DNA from: Bradyrhizobium sp. cir1 | GTDB lineage: Bacteria > Pseudomonadota > Alphaproteobacteria > Rhizobiales > Xanthobacteraceae | Length of the DNA stretch: 64,000 bases | Assembly: GCF_014198245.1 (NCBI RefSeq) | Contig: NZ_JACIHE010000028.1 | Coordinates: 16,640-80,639 of the forward strand | Direction of reading: 5' to 3' | Shown here: piece after piece, positions 1-7,986 of the stretch | Layout: every line of letters starts with the position of its first letter | Numbering within the stretch: the first letter of the stretch is position 1 | Position numbers and translations under genes: made by a program | The notes under the pieces: generated by a model | What the model was told of the DNA's origin: nothing | Databases searched by the model: none | Seen by the model: the letters and a program-made list of their open reading frames with translations, nothing else

Positions 1-10
1 GGTCGACCTC

Positions 11-1024
11 ATGATAACCGCAACCAAGGCCCTCATTGCGTTCTGCCTGCTCGCGGTGGCCGGCACCGTCCTTGTGATCGGTCCCACCGAGCTGCGCCGT
101 CTGTTGCCGGGCGGAGCGGGCACCGAGATCGCTGTCGCCGCCAAGCCTGAAGCCAAGGGCGAGACCAAGGCCGCAGCCAAGGCAGAGTCCAAACCCGAAG
201 AACCGAAGCTCGCCGCCGCACAGCCCGCGCCGGCGCCGGCTGCCGCGCCGAAGCCGGCGGCCGAGGCGCAGAAGCAGGTCACGGCCGCGCTTGCCGATCT
301 CGCACCGGTCAAGCCGCAGCCCTCCGCGACCGACGCCGGGCCCCGGTTCGATGTCGCCCGCATCGACGATCATGGCGAGGCGGCGGTGATCGCGGGCCAG
401 GCCGCGCCGGGAGCGAAGGTCGAGCTGCTGCGCGACGGCCAGCCGCTGCATTCGGTCACGGCGGATGCGTCGGGCCAGTTCGTCATGACGCCGCCGCAGC
501 TTCCCGCCGGCAGCTACGAGTTGACGCTCCGCGCCAGGGCGCCCGATGGCACCGTCACGCAGTCCAGCCGGACCATGCCGGTGATCATTGCGGAGGCCGC
601 ACCGCCGCCCGCGCGCCCCGCGCCGGTTGCAAGGCAGGAGACGAAACCGGCCGAGAAGGTGGACGACAAGTCGGATGTCGTGGCGGCGCTGTCGTCGGCT
701 GCACCGCACCTCTCTTCAACGCCTGACAGGCCCGCGGTTCGCCCCAGAATGATGGCGGCGCCGAAACCGAGGAGCATGGCGCGCGCGCCTGCCGCCACGA
801 CCGTCGCATCGGCCTCGCCGGCAGACGCCCTCGGCGCCGCACCGGCCGAGGCCGGCGGCAGCCGGGTGATCTCCCGCGGCGACAGCCTGTGGGCACTCAG
901 CCGGCTCGCCTATGGCGACGGCGCCCGCTACGCGGTGATCTTCAACGCCAATCGCGACAAGATTCGCAATCCGAACCTGATCTACCCCGGCCAGACGTTC
1001 GTGTTGCCGCAGAAGGCGCAGTGA
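11..1024 (+). CDS. LysM domain protein with Ig-like segment
   Basis: The protein has 337 residues. A single hydrophobic segment (about residues 5-25) suggests an inner-membrane anchor or uncleaved signal. An Ala/Pro/Lys-rich low-complexity linker follows (about 35-105), then a beta-rich Ig-like segment (about 112-195). The C-terminus is a LysM module (about 285-335) with the features GDSLWALSR, ARYAVIFNANRDKI and LIYPGQTFVLP. LysM modules bind N-acetylglucosamine polymers such as peptidoglycan, so a periplasmic, wall-associated role is expected. No catalytic domain is visible. The start lies only 10 bases into the window, so its upstream signals cannot be judged. Substrate and partners are unknown. 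Confidence 0.85.
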   Translation: MITATKALIAFCLLAVAGTVLVIGPTELRRLLPGGAGTEIAVAAKPEAKGETKAAAKAESKPEEPKLAAAQPAPAPAAAPKPAAEAQKQVTAALADLAPVKPQPSATDAGPRFDVARIDDHGEAAVIAGQAAPGAKVELLRDGQPLHSVTADASGQFVMTPPQLPAGSYELTLRARAPDGTVTQSSRTMPVIIAEAAPPPARPAPVARQETKPAEKVDDKSDVVAALSSAAPHLSSTPDRPAVRPRMMAAPKPRSMARAPAATTVASASPADALGAAPAEAGGSRVISRGDSLWALSRLAYGDGARYAVIFNANRDKIRNPNLIYPGQTFVLPQKAQ

Positions 1025-1166
1025 GCGCGGCGCCTCGGCGCTGCGACAATCGGGATTCTCTCCGTCCGCGACGGTTTGGCCATTGCGCGCCGGGAACCTT
1101 TGGTTCCCCCAAACGTCATCTTGCGTGAGGCGCATTGCGCGCTTTGCACGGGAGGAGGGCCAGGAA

Positions 1167-2513
1167 GTGGCCAAGTCGGCGGTCAAGTCGGCGGTCATGT
1201 CGGGACGCATGGGACTGGTGCTCGCTGGCGCGACCCTCCTGATTGCGGCAGTGCTGCTGCCCGACAGAGCCGAGGCCCAGTTCGGGCTGCGCGGCGGTCC
1301 GCTCGGTGTCGCGCGGTTCGCGGTCGGTCACGTCATCGGCCTGTCGCGCCTGCGCCATGCCCGCATGGCGGTGCGCGGCGGCCGCTACCGTTCCGCTGCG
1401 TTGCGGTCAGAGGATCCGCGTGGTGCCGACCGTGGGCAGAATTCCAATCCTTACATCATCCGTGCGGCTCTCTCGGCGCAAGCCGCGCTCGCGGGCTGGC
1501 ACGGCGGCCGCAGCCCGCAGGGCTGGTGGCGTCATCCCGACGGCAGCTATGGCTGGGCCGGCCCGGTGTTCTGGCCGTTCGCACATGACGATCTCGCCAA
1601 CGCGGTCATCTTCGCCGACACCACCAGCATCTCGCTATATGGCTATGGCGACATCTATGCCGCGATCTTCTCGCCCTATGCGGCCACCGAGCTTGCCGCC
1701 TATACCGCGCCGCAGGGCAGGCGCGCGCGCAAGATTCCATCAGCGCAGAACATCTGCGATGTCAGCGATCCCGCCGGCTTCCCTGCGGATCTCATGGCCG
1801 CCGCCGTGCAGCCCAACGAAATGCAGCGCGCCGCGCTCGATGAACTCGTGAGCGCCTGGCAAGCTGCCCGCGACAGCATCCGCGCGACCTGCCCGGCGGA
1901 GGTGCCCGCGAACGCAGCGGAGCGCCTCGGCCTGATGCGCGAGCGCATCGCGGCCATGATCAAGGCGACGGATGCGATCGAAGCGCCATTTGCGAAGTTT
2001 GCAGGTCTCCTCAATGACGACCAAAAAGCCAGGCTCAATGCCCTCGGCAATGATCGTCGCGCTGCGCTGGCGTCTCGCCAGCCCAAGGATCAGCCCAAGG
2101 ATCAGCCCAAGGATCAGTCCAAGGATCAGTCCAAGGACGCGCAGGCCGCCGCCGCTTGCCGGCCGGACTACGATCCCCGCTACGACGAAAAGGCGCAGCG
2201 CCAATATGAGCAGCTCGTGCAGCAGCAATGGCCTGTCGCCGATATGGCCACCACGCTCCGTCTCGACGAGATCGCCCGCGCCCGCCTCGACGTGCTCCAG
2301 GACACCACGCTGCGCACCATGGAGACGCTGAGCGCCTGCCCTGTGGAGGCCGCCGCGACACCGCTGGCTCGCCTCGCAGCCGTGAAGGCACGACTGGCGA
2401 CGATGCTGCAGGCGGTGAACGGCGTCACTGATGCGCTCGACGATTTCGAGGCGGATCTGAGCGACGAGCAGAAGGCGGGGTTTGAAGCGATCGGGCCGAA
2501 GCGGGGGGCGTAA
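1167..2513 (+). CDS. Spy/LTXXQ-like secreted protein
   Basis: The open frame extends upstream, but the GTG at 1167 has a strong GGAGGAGGG ribosome site 8 bases ahead (1151-1159), so I place the start there (448 residues). An N-terminal hydrophobic stretch ending in an AEA-like site suggests export. Two related helical repeats follow, each with a Spy/CpxP-type pattern: one has LNDDQKARLNALG and the other LSDEQKAGFEAIG, both preceded by conserved CP-containing helices. The repeats are separated by a KDQP/KDQS tandem repeat. Spy-like proteins are periplasmic chaperone or envelope-stress proteins, so a similar role is inferred but not shown. Confidence 0.75.
   Translation: MAKSAVKSAVMSGRMGLVLAGATLLIAAVLLPDRAEAQFGLRGGPLGVARFAVGHVIGLSRLRHARMAVRGGRYRSAALRSEDPRGADRGQNSNPYIIRAALSAQAALAGWHGGRSPQGWWRHPDGSYGWAGPVFWPFAHDDLANAVIFADTTSISLYGYGDIYAAIFSPYAATELAAYTAPQGRRARKIPSAQNICDVSDPAGFPADLMAAAVQPNEMQRAALDELVSAWQAARDSIRATCPAEVPANAAERLGLMRERIAAMIKATDAIEAPFAKFAGLLNDDQKARLNALGNDRRAALASRQPKDQPKDQPKDQSKDQSKDAQAAAACRPDYDPRYDEKAQRQYEQLVQQQWPVADMATTLRLDEIARARLDVLQDTTLRTMETLSACPVEAAATPLARLAAVKARLATMLQAVNGVTDALDDFEADLSDEQKAGFEAIGPKRGA
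2079..2138 (+). repeat. Five tandem 12-bp units inside the Spy-like gene
   Basis: The unit CAGCCCAAGGAT occurs three times, followed by two CAGTCCAAGGAY units, all in frame. It encodes QPKD/QSKD repeats linking the two helical halves of the protein. In-frame 12-bp units can change copy number without breaking the reading frame, so linker length may vary between strains. Confidence 0.9.
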
Positions 2514-2516
2514 GGG

Positions 2517-2857
2517 GATTCGACCTCAAGAAAAATAGATCCAATTCGTTTTAGTCTTTCTAAGATTAGTTTGCTGCCAATTCCGATTCCTCCTCCTGAC
2601 GAGGCTACTGAAATTCTTCGTCGCGTGTCAGATGCTTTGGCGGTGTTGGCTGACACAGTCGGGCACCTCGATGCCGAAGCGTCGATGCTGCTCGGCTGAG
2701 GCAATCCATTCTCAAGGCTGCGTTCGACGGCCGCCTCGTGCCACAAGATCCTTCGGATGAGCCCGCGAGCATCCTGCTGGAGCGGGTCGCGGATGCTCCG
2801 GTCAGCGCGCGAAAGGCGCGCGGCAGAGCTAAAAAACAAGTGTCTGCGACCACTTGA
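2517..2857 (+). pseudogene. hsdS: 3' remnant of type I restriction specificity gene hsdS
   Basis: Two consecutive frames together read as the C-terminus of a type I S subunit. The first frame (2517-2699) gives LLPIPIPPPDEATEILRRV, the usual end of a target-recognition domain leading into the conserved helix. Near 2690 the reading frame shifts, and the second frame, to the stop at 2855-2857, gives RQSILKAAFDGRLVPQD followed by EPASILLERV, the hallmark S-subunit tail. No target-recognition domain or start codon remains, and the preceding gene ends only 3 bases upstream of the remnant. The first ~90 bases are visibly AT-richer than the surroundings. The fragment is what remains of an hsd locus whose hsdM lies downstream. 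Confidence 0.8.
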
Positions 2858-2881
2858 AGAAAATGATATCCTGACTATGAT
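2854..2881 (+). promoter_or_regulatory. Candidate sigma-70-type promoter for vapBC-hsdM
   Basis: TTGAAG at 2854-2859 and TATGAT at 2876-2881 are 16 bases apart, 35 bases ahead of the vapB start at 2917. It overlaps the end of the hsdS remnant. Short imperfect dyads around GATATC and GATATA could be the autoregulatory site expected for an AbrB-type antitoxin, but this is inference. Confidence 0.45.
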
Positions 2882-2916
2882 ATACATGTCCTGGCATACG
2901 GATCAGAGATAGGACG

Positions 2917-3150
2917 ATGCAGATTTCCAAATGGGGCAATAGCTTAGCCGTACGGCTGCCCAAGAAGCTGGTCGAGAAGCTCGGCCTTGCCGAGGGCGAC
3001 CACGTCCATGTCACGTCCGCCGATGAGCAGACCATCGTGGTCTCCAAGGACAAGGTCGGCGAGGGTGATTTTCTGCGTCAGCTTCGCGCCTTGCAGAAGC
3101 CTCGTCCCAAGGGCTTCGTCTGGAATCGCGACGACGCCAACGCGCGGTGA
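2917..3150 (+). CDS. AbrB/MazE-type antitoxin (VapB-like)
   Basis: The protein has 77 residues. Its N-terminus MQISKWGNSLAVRLPKKLVE is a typical swapped-hairpin AbrB/SpoVT DNA-binding domain (about residues 1-45), and the C-terminal tail would clamp the toxin. AGGA lies just upstream of the ATG. The stop codon overlaps the GTG of the PIN toxin gene by 4 bases, the usual antitoxin-first arrangement. Antitoxins of this family bind and inhibit the partner RNase and repress their own promoter. The pair looks intact although it sits between broken hsd genes. Confidence 0.88.
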   Translation: MQISKWGNSLAVRLPKKLVEKLGLAEGDHVHVTSADEQTIVVSKDKVGEGDFLRQLRALQKPRPKGFVWNRDDANAR

Positions 3151-3554
3151 CTCCCTTTCTTGACACCAACGTCCTCGTCTATGCCGCACTGTCGGACGAT
3201 CCGCGCTGCGCAATTGCGGAACGGCTGCTAGCGGCGGGAGGCGCGATCAGCGTCCAGGTGCTGAACGAGTTCGCCAACGTGGCGCGAACCAAGCTCAAAT
3301 GGAGCTGGCCTGACATCGAGGCGATGCTCACGCTGGTGCGAAGCCGGTCGGGCCGTGTGCAGCCGCTCGCACTATCGACCCATGAAGCCGCCCTCGTGTT
3401 CGCTCGCGATCACAGTGTAGGCTTCTATGACGCATTGATCGTCGCCGCCGCACTCGAAGCCGGCTGCGACACCGTCCTGACCGAAGACATGCAGCACGGC
3501 CGCAAGTTCGGCGCTCTCACCATCGTCAACCCTTTCATCGAAAGCGCGCCGTGA
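3147..3554 (+). CDS. PIN-domain toxin (VapC-like RNase)
   Basis: The protein has 135 residues, normal for VapC. The acidic residues of a PIN nuclease are all visible: Asp in FLDTN near the start, Glu in NEFANVART (about 45), Asp in VGFYDALIVAAA (about 95) and Asp in VLTEDMQHG (about 113). These bind Mg2+/Mn2+ for ribonuclease activity in the family. The GTG start overlaps the antitoxin stop (GTGA), and the toxin's own TGA overlaps the GTG of hsdM in the same way, so toxin and methylase translation are probably coupled. The RNA target is unknown. Confidence 0.88.
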   Translation: MTPFLDTNVLVYAALSDDPRCAIAERLLAAGGAISVQVLNEFANVARTKLKWSWPDIEAMLTLVRSRSGRVQPLALSTHEAALVFARDHSVGFYDALIVAAALEAGCDTVLTEDMQHGRKFGALTIVNPFIESAP

Positions 3555-5003
3555 ACGCCCAAACCCTCGTCGCCAAAGTCTGGAACTTTGCCCACGTCCT
3601 GCGCGACCAGGGCGTCTCCTATCAGGCCTATATCAGCCAGATCTCCTATCTCCTCTTCCTCAAGATGGATGAGGAGCGCGTCACCCAGATTGGCGAAGCC
3701 TCGATGCTGCCCAAGGGCGCCCGCTGGGAGGACATCAAGGATCTCTCGCGCGAAGCGCTGAGCGGGACCTACGCGAAGCTCTTGGAGAAGCTGTCGAAGC
3801 AGAGCGGCATCATCGGCGCGATCTTTCTGAAGGCGCAGAGCGAGATTCAGGACACCGCCAAACTCAAGCGGCTCGTCGGCCTGATCGACAGCGAGACGTG
3901 GCTTGGTCTTCCGGTCGATGTGAAGGGCAGCATCTACGAAGGCCTGCTCGCCCGTAACGCGGAGGACGTCAAGTCCGGTGCCGGCCAATACTTTACGCCG
4001 CGGCCTCATCGAGGCGATGGTCGAAGTGGTCGACCCGCAGCCGCACCAGACCGTGCATGATCCCGCCTGCGGCACGGCCGGATTTCTGCTCGCCGCCTGG
4101 GAGCACATGAAGCAGAACAAGAAGGCGCGCGACCGCGCCGTCTATTCGGCCCTCAAGAACAAGTTCTCCGGTGTCGACATCGTTCCCGAGGTCGTCCGCC
4201 TCGCCGCGATGAATCTGTATCTGCACGGCATCACTGGCGTCGATTCCATCGTCGAAGCCAAGGATGCTCTCCTCGGAGCGGGCGGCAAGACTTACGACGT
4301 CGTTCTGACCAATCCTCCATTCGGCAAGAAGCAGAGCTATCGCATCGTTCGCGACGACGGCGAGATCGACAGCGAGCGCGAGGACTACGACCGTCAGGAC
4401 TTTTTCGTCACCACGTCCAACAAACAGCTCTACTTCCTCCAGCACATCATGACGGTGCTGGCGCCGAACGGCGAGGCGGCAGTGGTGCTACCGGACAACG
4501 TCCTGTTCGAGGGCGGCGCAGGCGAAACCATCCGCCGCCGTCTGCTGCAGAATTTCGACTACCACACGCTGCTGCGGCTGCCGACCGGCATCTTCTACAA
4601 GCAGGGCGTCAAGGCCAACGTGCTGTTCTTCGACAAGAAGCCGCCTTCGGAGCAGGCCGCAACGAAGGACTTATGGATCTACGATCTCCGGACCAATCAG
4701 CGCTTCACTCTGAAGGAGCGACCGATGGCTCGCGCCGACCTCGACGATTTCGTCGCTTGCTATCGATCAGGCCATCGCGCGCAGCGCGAGGAAGCCGAGA
4801 AGTTCAAGCGCTTCCCTCTGCAAACCCTACTCGCGCGCGACAAGGTCAATCTTGATATCTTCTGGCTGAAGGACCATGCGCTCGACGATCCCGATCTGCT
4901 GCCGTCACCGGATGAAGCGGCTGCCGAGATTGTCGAAAGTTTGGAAACAGCTCTCGAGCGCTTCCGCAATGTCGCCAAGGCTCTGGGCGAGAAGCTGGCC
5001 TGA
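3551..5003 (+). pseudogene. hsdM: Type I DNA methyltransferase hsdM, frameshifted
   Basis: Read across two frames this is a full-length HsdM of about 484 residues. The first frame (3551 to about 4004) carries the HsdM N-terminal helical domain. The second (from about 4005) carries the N6-adenine methylase domain with motif I DPACGTAGF and motif IV NPPFG, and runs to a normal C-terminus at 5003. The switch falls inside the family motif YFTPRPLI at 4001-4007 and is best explained by loss of 2 bases (or gain of 1). It could be a true mutation or a sequencing error. The GTG start overlaps the vapC stop. No hsdR follows, and only an hsdS tail is found upstream, so no working restriction system is present here. 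Confidence 0.85.
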
Positions 5004-5107
5004 AATGCCGATGATGCTATTTTGCCAGTGTTTTGCCCGACGTGTCAAAGGACCTTGTCACCCTCGGCCTTGGCCCCCTCGTAACCCATTGATCCGACAG
5101 CCCGCGT

Positions 5108-5133
5108 CTACTGTGCATGGGGTTGTTTTCGAC
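5108..5133 (+). repeat. 26-bp repeat, copy 1 (second copy at 50863)
   Basis: These 26 bases, containing CTGTGCATGGGGTTGTTTTC, are identical to 50863-50888. The similarity continues a few bases into a T-rich tail (TTTTATT). Both copies lie in the same orientation shortly after the 3' end of a plus-strand gene. Confidence 0.85.
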
Positions 5134-5198
5134 TTTTATTATTGAAGAGGCATCTCGGGCCGCTGCCTAATGTCATTCACCCGGCTCCACTTGCTGCG

Positions 5199-5229
5199 AG
5201 CAGTAGTCAAGGATTCCTTGACTACTGCT
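5199..5229. repeat. Perfect palindrome, 15-bp arms with 1-base centre
   Basis: The arm AGCAGTAGTCAAGGA (5199-5213) and its exact reverse complement (5215-5229) flank a single T. No T-run follows, so it does not look like a simple terminator. It could be a protein site, a transcribed hairpin or the scar of a mobile element. Confidence 0.8.
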
Positions 5230-5321
5230 CCTGGAGAACTTGTGCGCCGTGGATGATTTTTAGACGTAGACTGAAACAGCCTTCCTCGGAGGATGGGCGT
5301 GCGTAGGTAGCGGAGCGGCCG

Positions 5322-7772
5322 CTATCCCCGCCGGCGCGCCGCCGCGGCAGCATCCACCACGTTCTCCACTTCCTCGCGCCAGCTCAAGATCTCCATCGCG
5401 AGCACCGGGTGATTGAAGCCCTTGAGCTGGAGATCGTCGAGGGCGCGGGCTTCGACCCAGGGCTCGACCATGCCGTAGACGCGGCGGCTGACCACGATCT
5501 GGTTGGGCTTGGCCTCGCCGCAGAGGCGGGAGGCGAGGTTGGTGACGCTGCCGATCGCGGCATATTCCAGCCGCTGCTCGAAGCCGACCTGGCCGAGCGT
5601 GGCATAGCCGAGCGCAATGCCGATGCCGAACCCCAGGCTATGCCCGCGGTTGCGCCAGCGCTCGGTCAGCGGGCCGATGGTGTCGCGCATCTCCACCGCC
5701 ATCTTCACCGCGCGCTTTGTGTGGTCCTCGAATTGTATCGGCGCGTTGAACAGGATCATCACGCCGTCGCCGGCATATTTGTCGAGCGTGCCCTCATATT
5801 TGAAGATCAGCTTGCCGAGCGCCGCGTGATATTCGCGCAGCACGTTCATCGCCTCTTCCGGCTCGGTCGCTTCCGTGAACGCGGTGAAGCCGCGCAGGTC
5901 GCAGAACACGACCGTGACCTCGCGGCGCTGGCTGGTGAGCAGTCCCTCGGGGCTGTCGGAGGAGGCGATCAGCTGCGCCACCTGCGGCGCCAGGAAACGC
6001 TCGAGCTTGCGGATGCGCTCGATCTCGCCGAGCTGGGTCTTGACGCGCTCCTCCAGCGACTTGTTCCAGTCCTTGAGCTGCTCGGTCTGCTGCTTGAGCT
6101 TGTCGGCCTGGGCGCGCACGGTCTCATGCGCCGCCTCCAGCGCGTGACTCTTGTGATCGACCTCCGTGAACAGCCGCGCATTGCGCATCGCCAGCACGGC
6201 CTGGTTGGCGAAGGTGCGCATCAATCCGATGAGGCTGCCGGCGAACTCGCCACTGGGGCGTCGCAGCACCACCAGCGCGCCGAGCGTGCCCTGCTGGTCG
6301 ACCAGCGGCACCACCAGCACCGCGTGGAAGCCGGCCGCGATCGCGGCGTCGCGCAGCGGCTGCTGGGCCGCCCGGTCGAGATCGGCAAGCGCGATCGGCT
6401 CGCCGCTTCTGGCGGCATCGCTCAGGATGTTGTCGCCTTCGTCGATCGTGACATGGGCGCCCTCGGCCGATTTGTCGATGCCGCCCGCCTCGACCAGGTT
6501 GAAGCGCCGCGTCTCGGCGTCATAGCCGTAGATCAGCACGGCATCGGCGTGGGTGATCTCGATCGCGCGGGCCGCGATCGTGGGCAGCACGGCGTTGAGA
6601 TCGAGCGAGGAGGAGACCGCGCGGCCGACCTCTTCCAGCACCTTGAGCTCGTTGATCGACTGCGCGAGATCGCGGGTGCGCTCCTCGACCTTGGTCTCCA
6701 GGCTCGAATAGGTCTCCTGGAGTTGCGTCGCCATGCGGTTGAACTGGCCGGCGAGGTCTTCCAGCTCGTCGGAGGTGTGCACGTCGATGCGATGGCTGAA
6801 ATCGCCTTCGCCGAGCTTGTGCGCGCCGTCGCGCAGCGCCGTGATCGGGATGATCATGCGGCGTGCCAGAAGCGTGCCGGCGAGGATCGCGACCAAGAGG
6901 CCCATGCCGATCAGAAGCGCAACGCGCACCAGCTGGTCGCGGATCGGCGTCAGGGCCTGTGTGGTCGGTTGCTCGAACATCACGCTCCAGCCGAGCTTTG
7001 GCACCGTGCTCGCGGCTGACAGCACCGCATGACCGTCGAAGTCGGTGCCTGACGCTTCCGACGCGCCGCCGGGCGAAATCGCGGCCGCCACCTGCGGCAG
7101 CTTCGACAAATCCTTGCCGACATCGGGGCCTTTGGCCGACGTCGCCAGCACGCGGCCGCGCGGATCGACCACATAGGCGAAGGCGGCCTTGCCGACCTGG
7201 GCGTCGGACAGGAAGTCGGAGAGGAAACTGAGGTCGATCTCGGCGACCGTGACGCCGGCGTTGAAGCCGGAATGCGCCACAGAGATCGACATGAACGGCG
7301 TCCGGTCGGAGAACCAGGCCGGCGCGTAGCTGACGCCGCGCGCGACCGTGTCGGTGAAGCGCATGTCGCGGGAGAGGTCGGCATTGCCGCCGGTCGTGGT
7401 CGACTGCCGCGAGACGCGCAGCACCTCGCGGCCGTCGCCGTTGAGCTGGAACAGCTGGTTGACGACTGAAACCTGGTGCAGGAGCGAGGCGTAATCGGCG
7501 CGGCGCTTCTCGAGCGTGTCCTGGCTCGCCCGCGTCACCCAGCTGATCTGGCGCTCGAGCTCGGAGATCGACTGCTCGATCCGCCGGGCGGCGCCCTGCG
7601 CCTTGTCCTCCAGCCCGCCGGTCAGCTGCGTCTTGGTGGCGCGGTAGGAGATCCAGGTCTCCATCGCGCCGTTGACGGCGAGCACGAACACGACGAGGCC
7701 GACGAGGGAGACGACATATTTGGCGAACAGGCCCTCGCGCAGAAACCGTGTCTTGTCGTTCGCCCCTGCCAT
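5322..7772 (-). CDS. Membrane adenylate/guanylate cyclase with dCache, HAMP and GAF domains
   Basis: The protein has 816 residues. TM1 lies at about 18-38, followed by an extracytoplasmic dCache-like sensor (about 45-280), TM2 (about 283-305), HAMP (about 305-360), a coiled coil, a GAF domain (about 375-530), a second coiled coil and a class III cyclase catalytic domain (about 610-790). The catalytic domain keeps both metal-binding aspartates (FCDLRGFTAF and KYAGDGVMILFNAP) and the NLASRL segment with the transition-state Asn and Arg. The substrate-selecting position reads AAIGSVTN, the usual bacterial class IIIb form, so cAMP is the more likely product. It is probably a receptor that couples a periplasmic ligand to cAMP. 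AGAGGAT lies upstream of the ATG. Confidence 0.88.
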   Translation of the reverse strand: MAGANDKTRFLREGLFAKYVVSLVGLVVFVLAVNGAMETWISYRATKTQLTGGLEDKAQGAARRIEQSISELERQISWVTRASQDTLEKRRADYASLLHQVSVVNQLFQLNGDGREVLRVSRQSTTTGGNADLSRDMRFTDTVARGVSYAPAWFSDRTPFMSISVAHSGFNAGVTVAEIDLSFLSDFLSDAQVGKAAFAYVVDPRGRVLATSAKGPDVGKDLSKLPQVAAAISPGGASEASGTDFDGHAVLSAASTVPKLGWSVMFEQPTTQALTPIRDQLVRVALLIGMGLLVAILAGTLLARRMIIPITALRDGAHKLGEGDFSHRIDVHTSDELEDLAGQFNRMATQLQETYSSLETKVEERTRDLAQSINELKVLEEVGRAVSSSLDLNAVLPTIAARAIEITHADAVLIYGYDAETRRFNLVEAGGIDKSAEGAHVTIDEGDNILSDAARSGEPIALADLDRAAQQPLRDAAIAAGFHAVLVVPLVDQQGTLGALVVLRRPSGEFAGSLIGLMRTFANQAVLAMRNARLFTEVDHKSHALEAAHETVRAQADKLKQQTEQLKDWNKSLEERVKTQLGEIERIRKLERFLAPQVAQLIASSDSPEGLLTSQRREVTVVFCDLRGFTAFTEATEPEEAMNVLREYHAALGKLIFKYEGTLDKYAGDGVMILFNAPIQFEDHTKRAVKMAVEMRDTIGPLTERWRNRGHSLGFGIGIALGYATLGQVGFEQRLEYAAIGSVTNLASRLCGEAKPNQIVVSRRVYGMVEPWVEARALDDLQLKGFNHPVLAMEILSWREEVENVVDAAAAARRRG

Positions 7773-7986
7773 CCGGATCCTCTCGCGCCGCCATCGACGC
7801 GGCGCTACGGGCTGTGCAGCCCAATGGCCCTTTCTACCACAATTTGGGCCGGAGGACGGGTGGACCGCCGGTGTGGTTACCCAATGTGGACGCCGGGACA
7901 GGCCGAAGGGTGGTGAATTGTCGCAGCCTCATCCGCTCGGAGGAAGCAGCGGAGGCGGAAGCCGATGTAAGGGGATTGGCGTGACA

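Larger units (their letters stand above)
5004..5321. other. Gene-free gap downstream of hsdM
   Basis: I see no coding region in this 318-base stretch. It holds a 26-base sequence repeated elsewhere in the window and a perfect palindrome, both listed separately. It separates the hsd remnant from the converging cyclase gene. Confidence 0.7.

Noticed and set aside
1083..1166. Upstream TTG start of the Spy-like gene
   Set aside because: The GTG at 1167 has a far better ribosome site and begins just before the signal peptide.
2079..2138. Possible CRISPR array
   Set aside because: The repeats are direct 12-bp units without spacers, inside a coding frame. No CRISPR-like repeat-spacer pattern was seen anywhere in the window.
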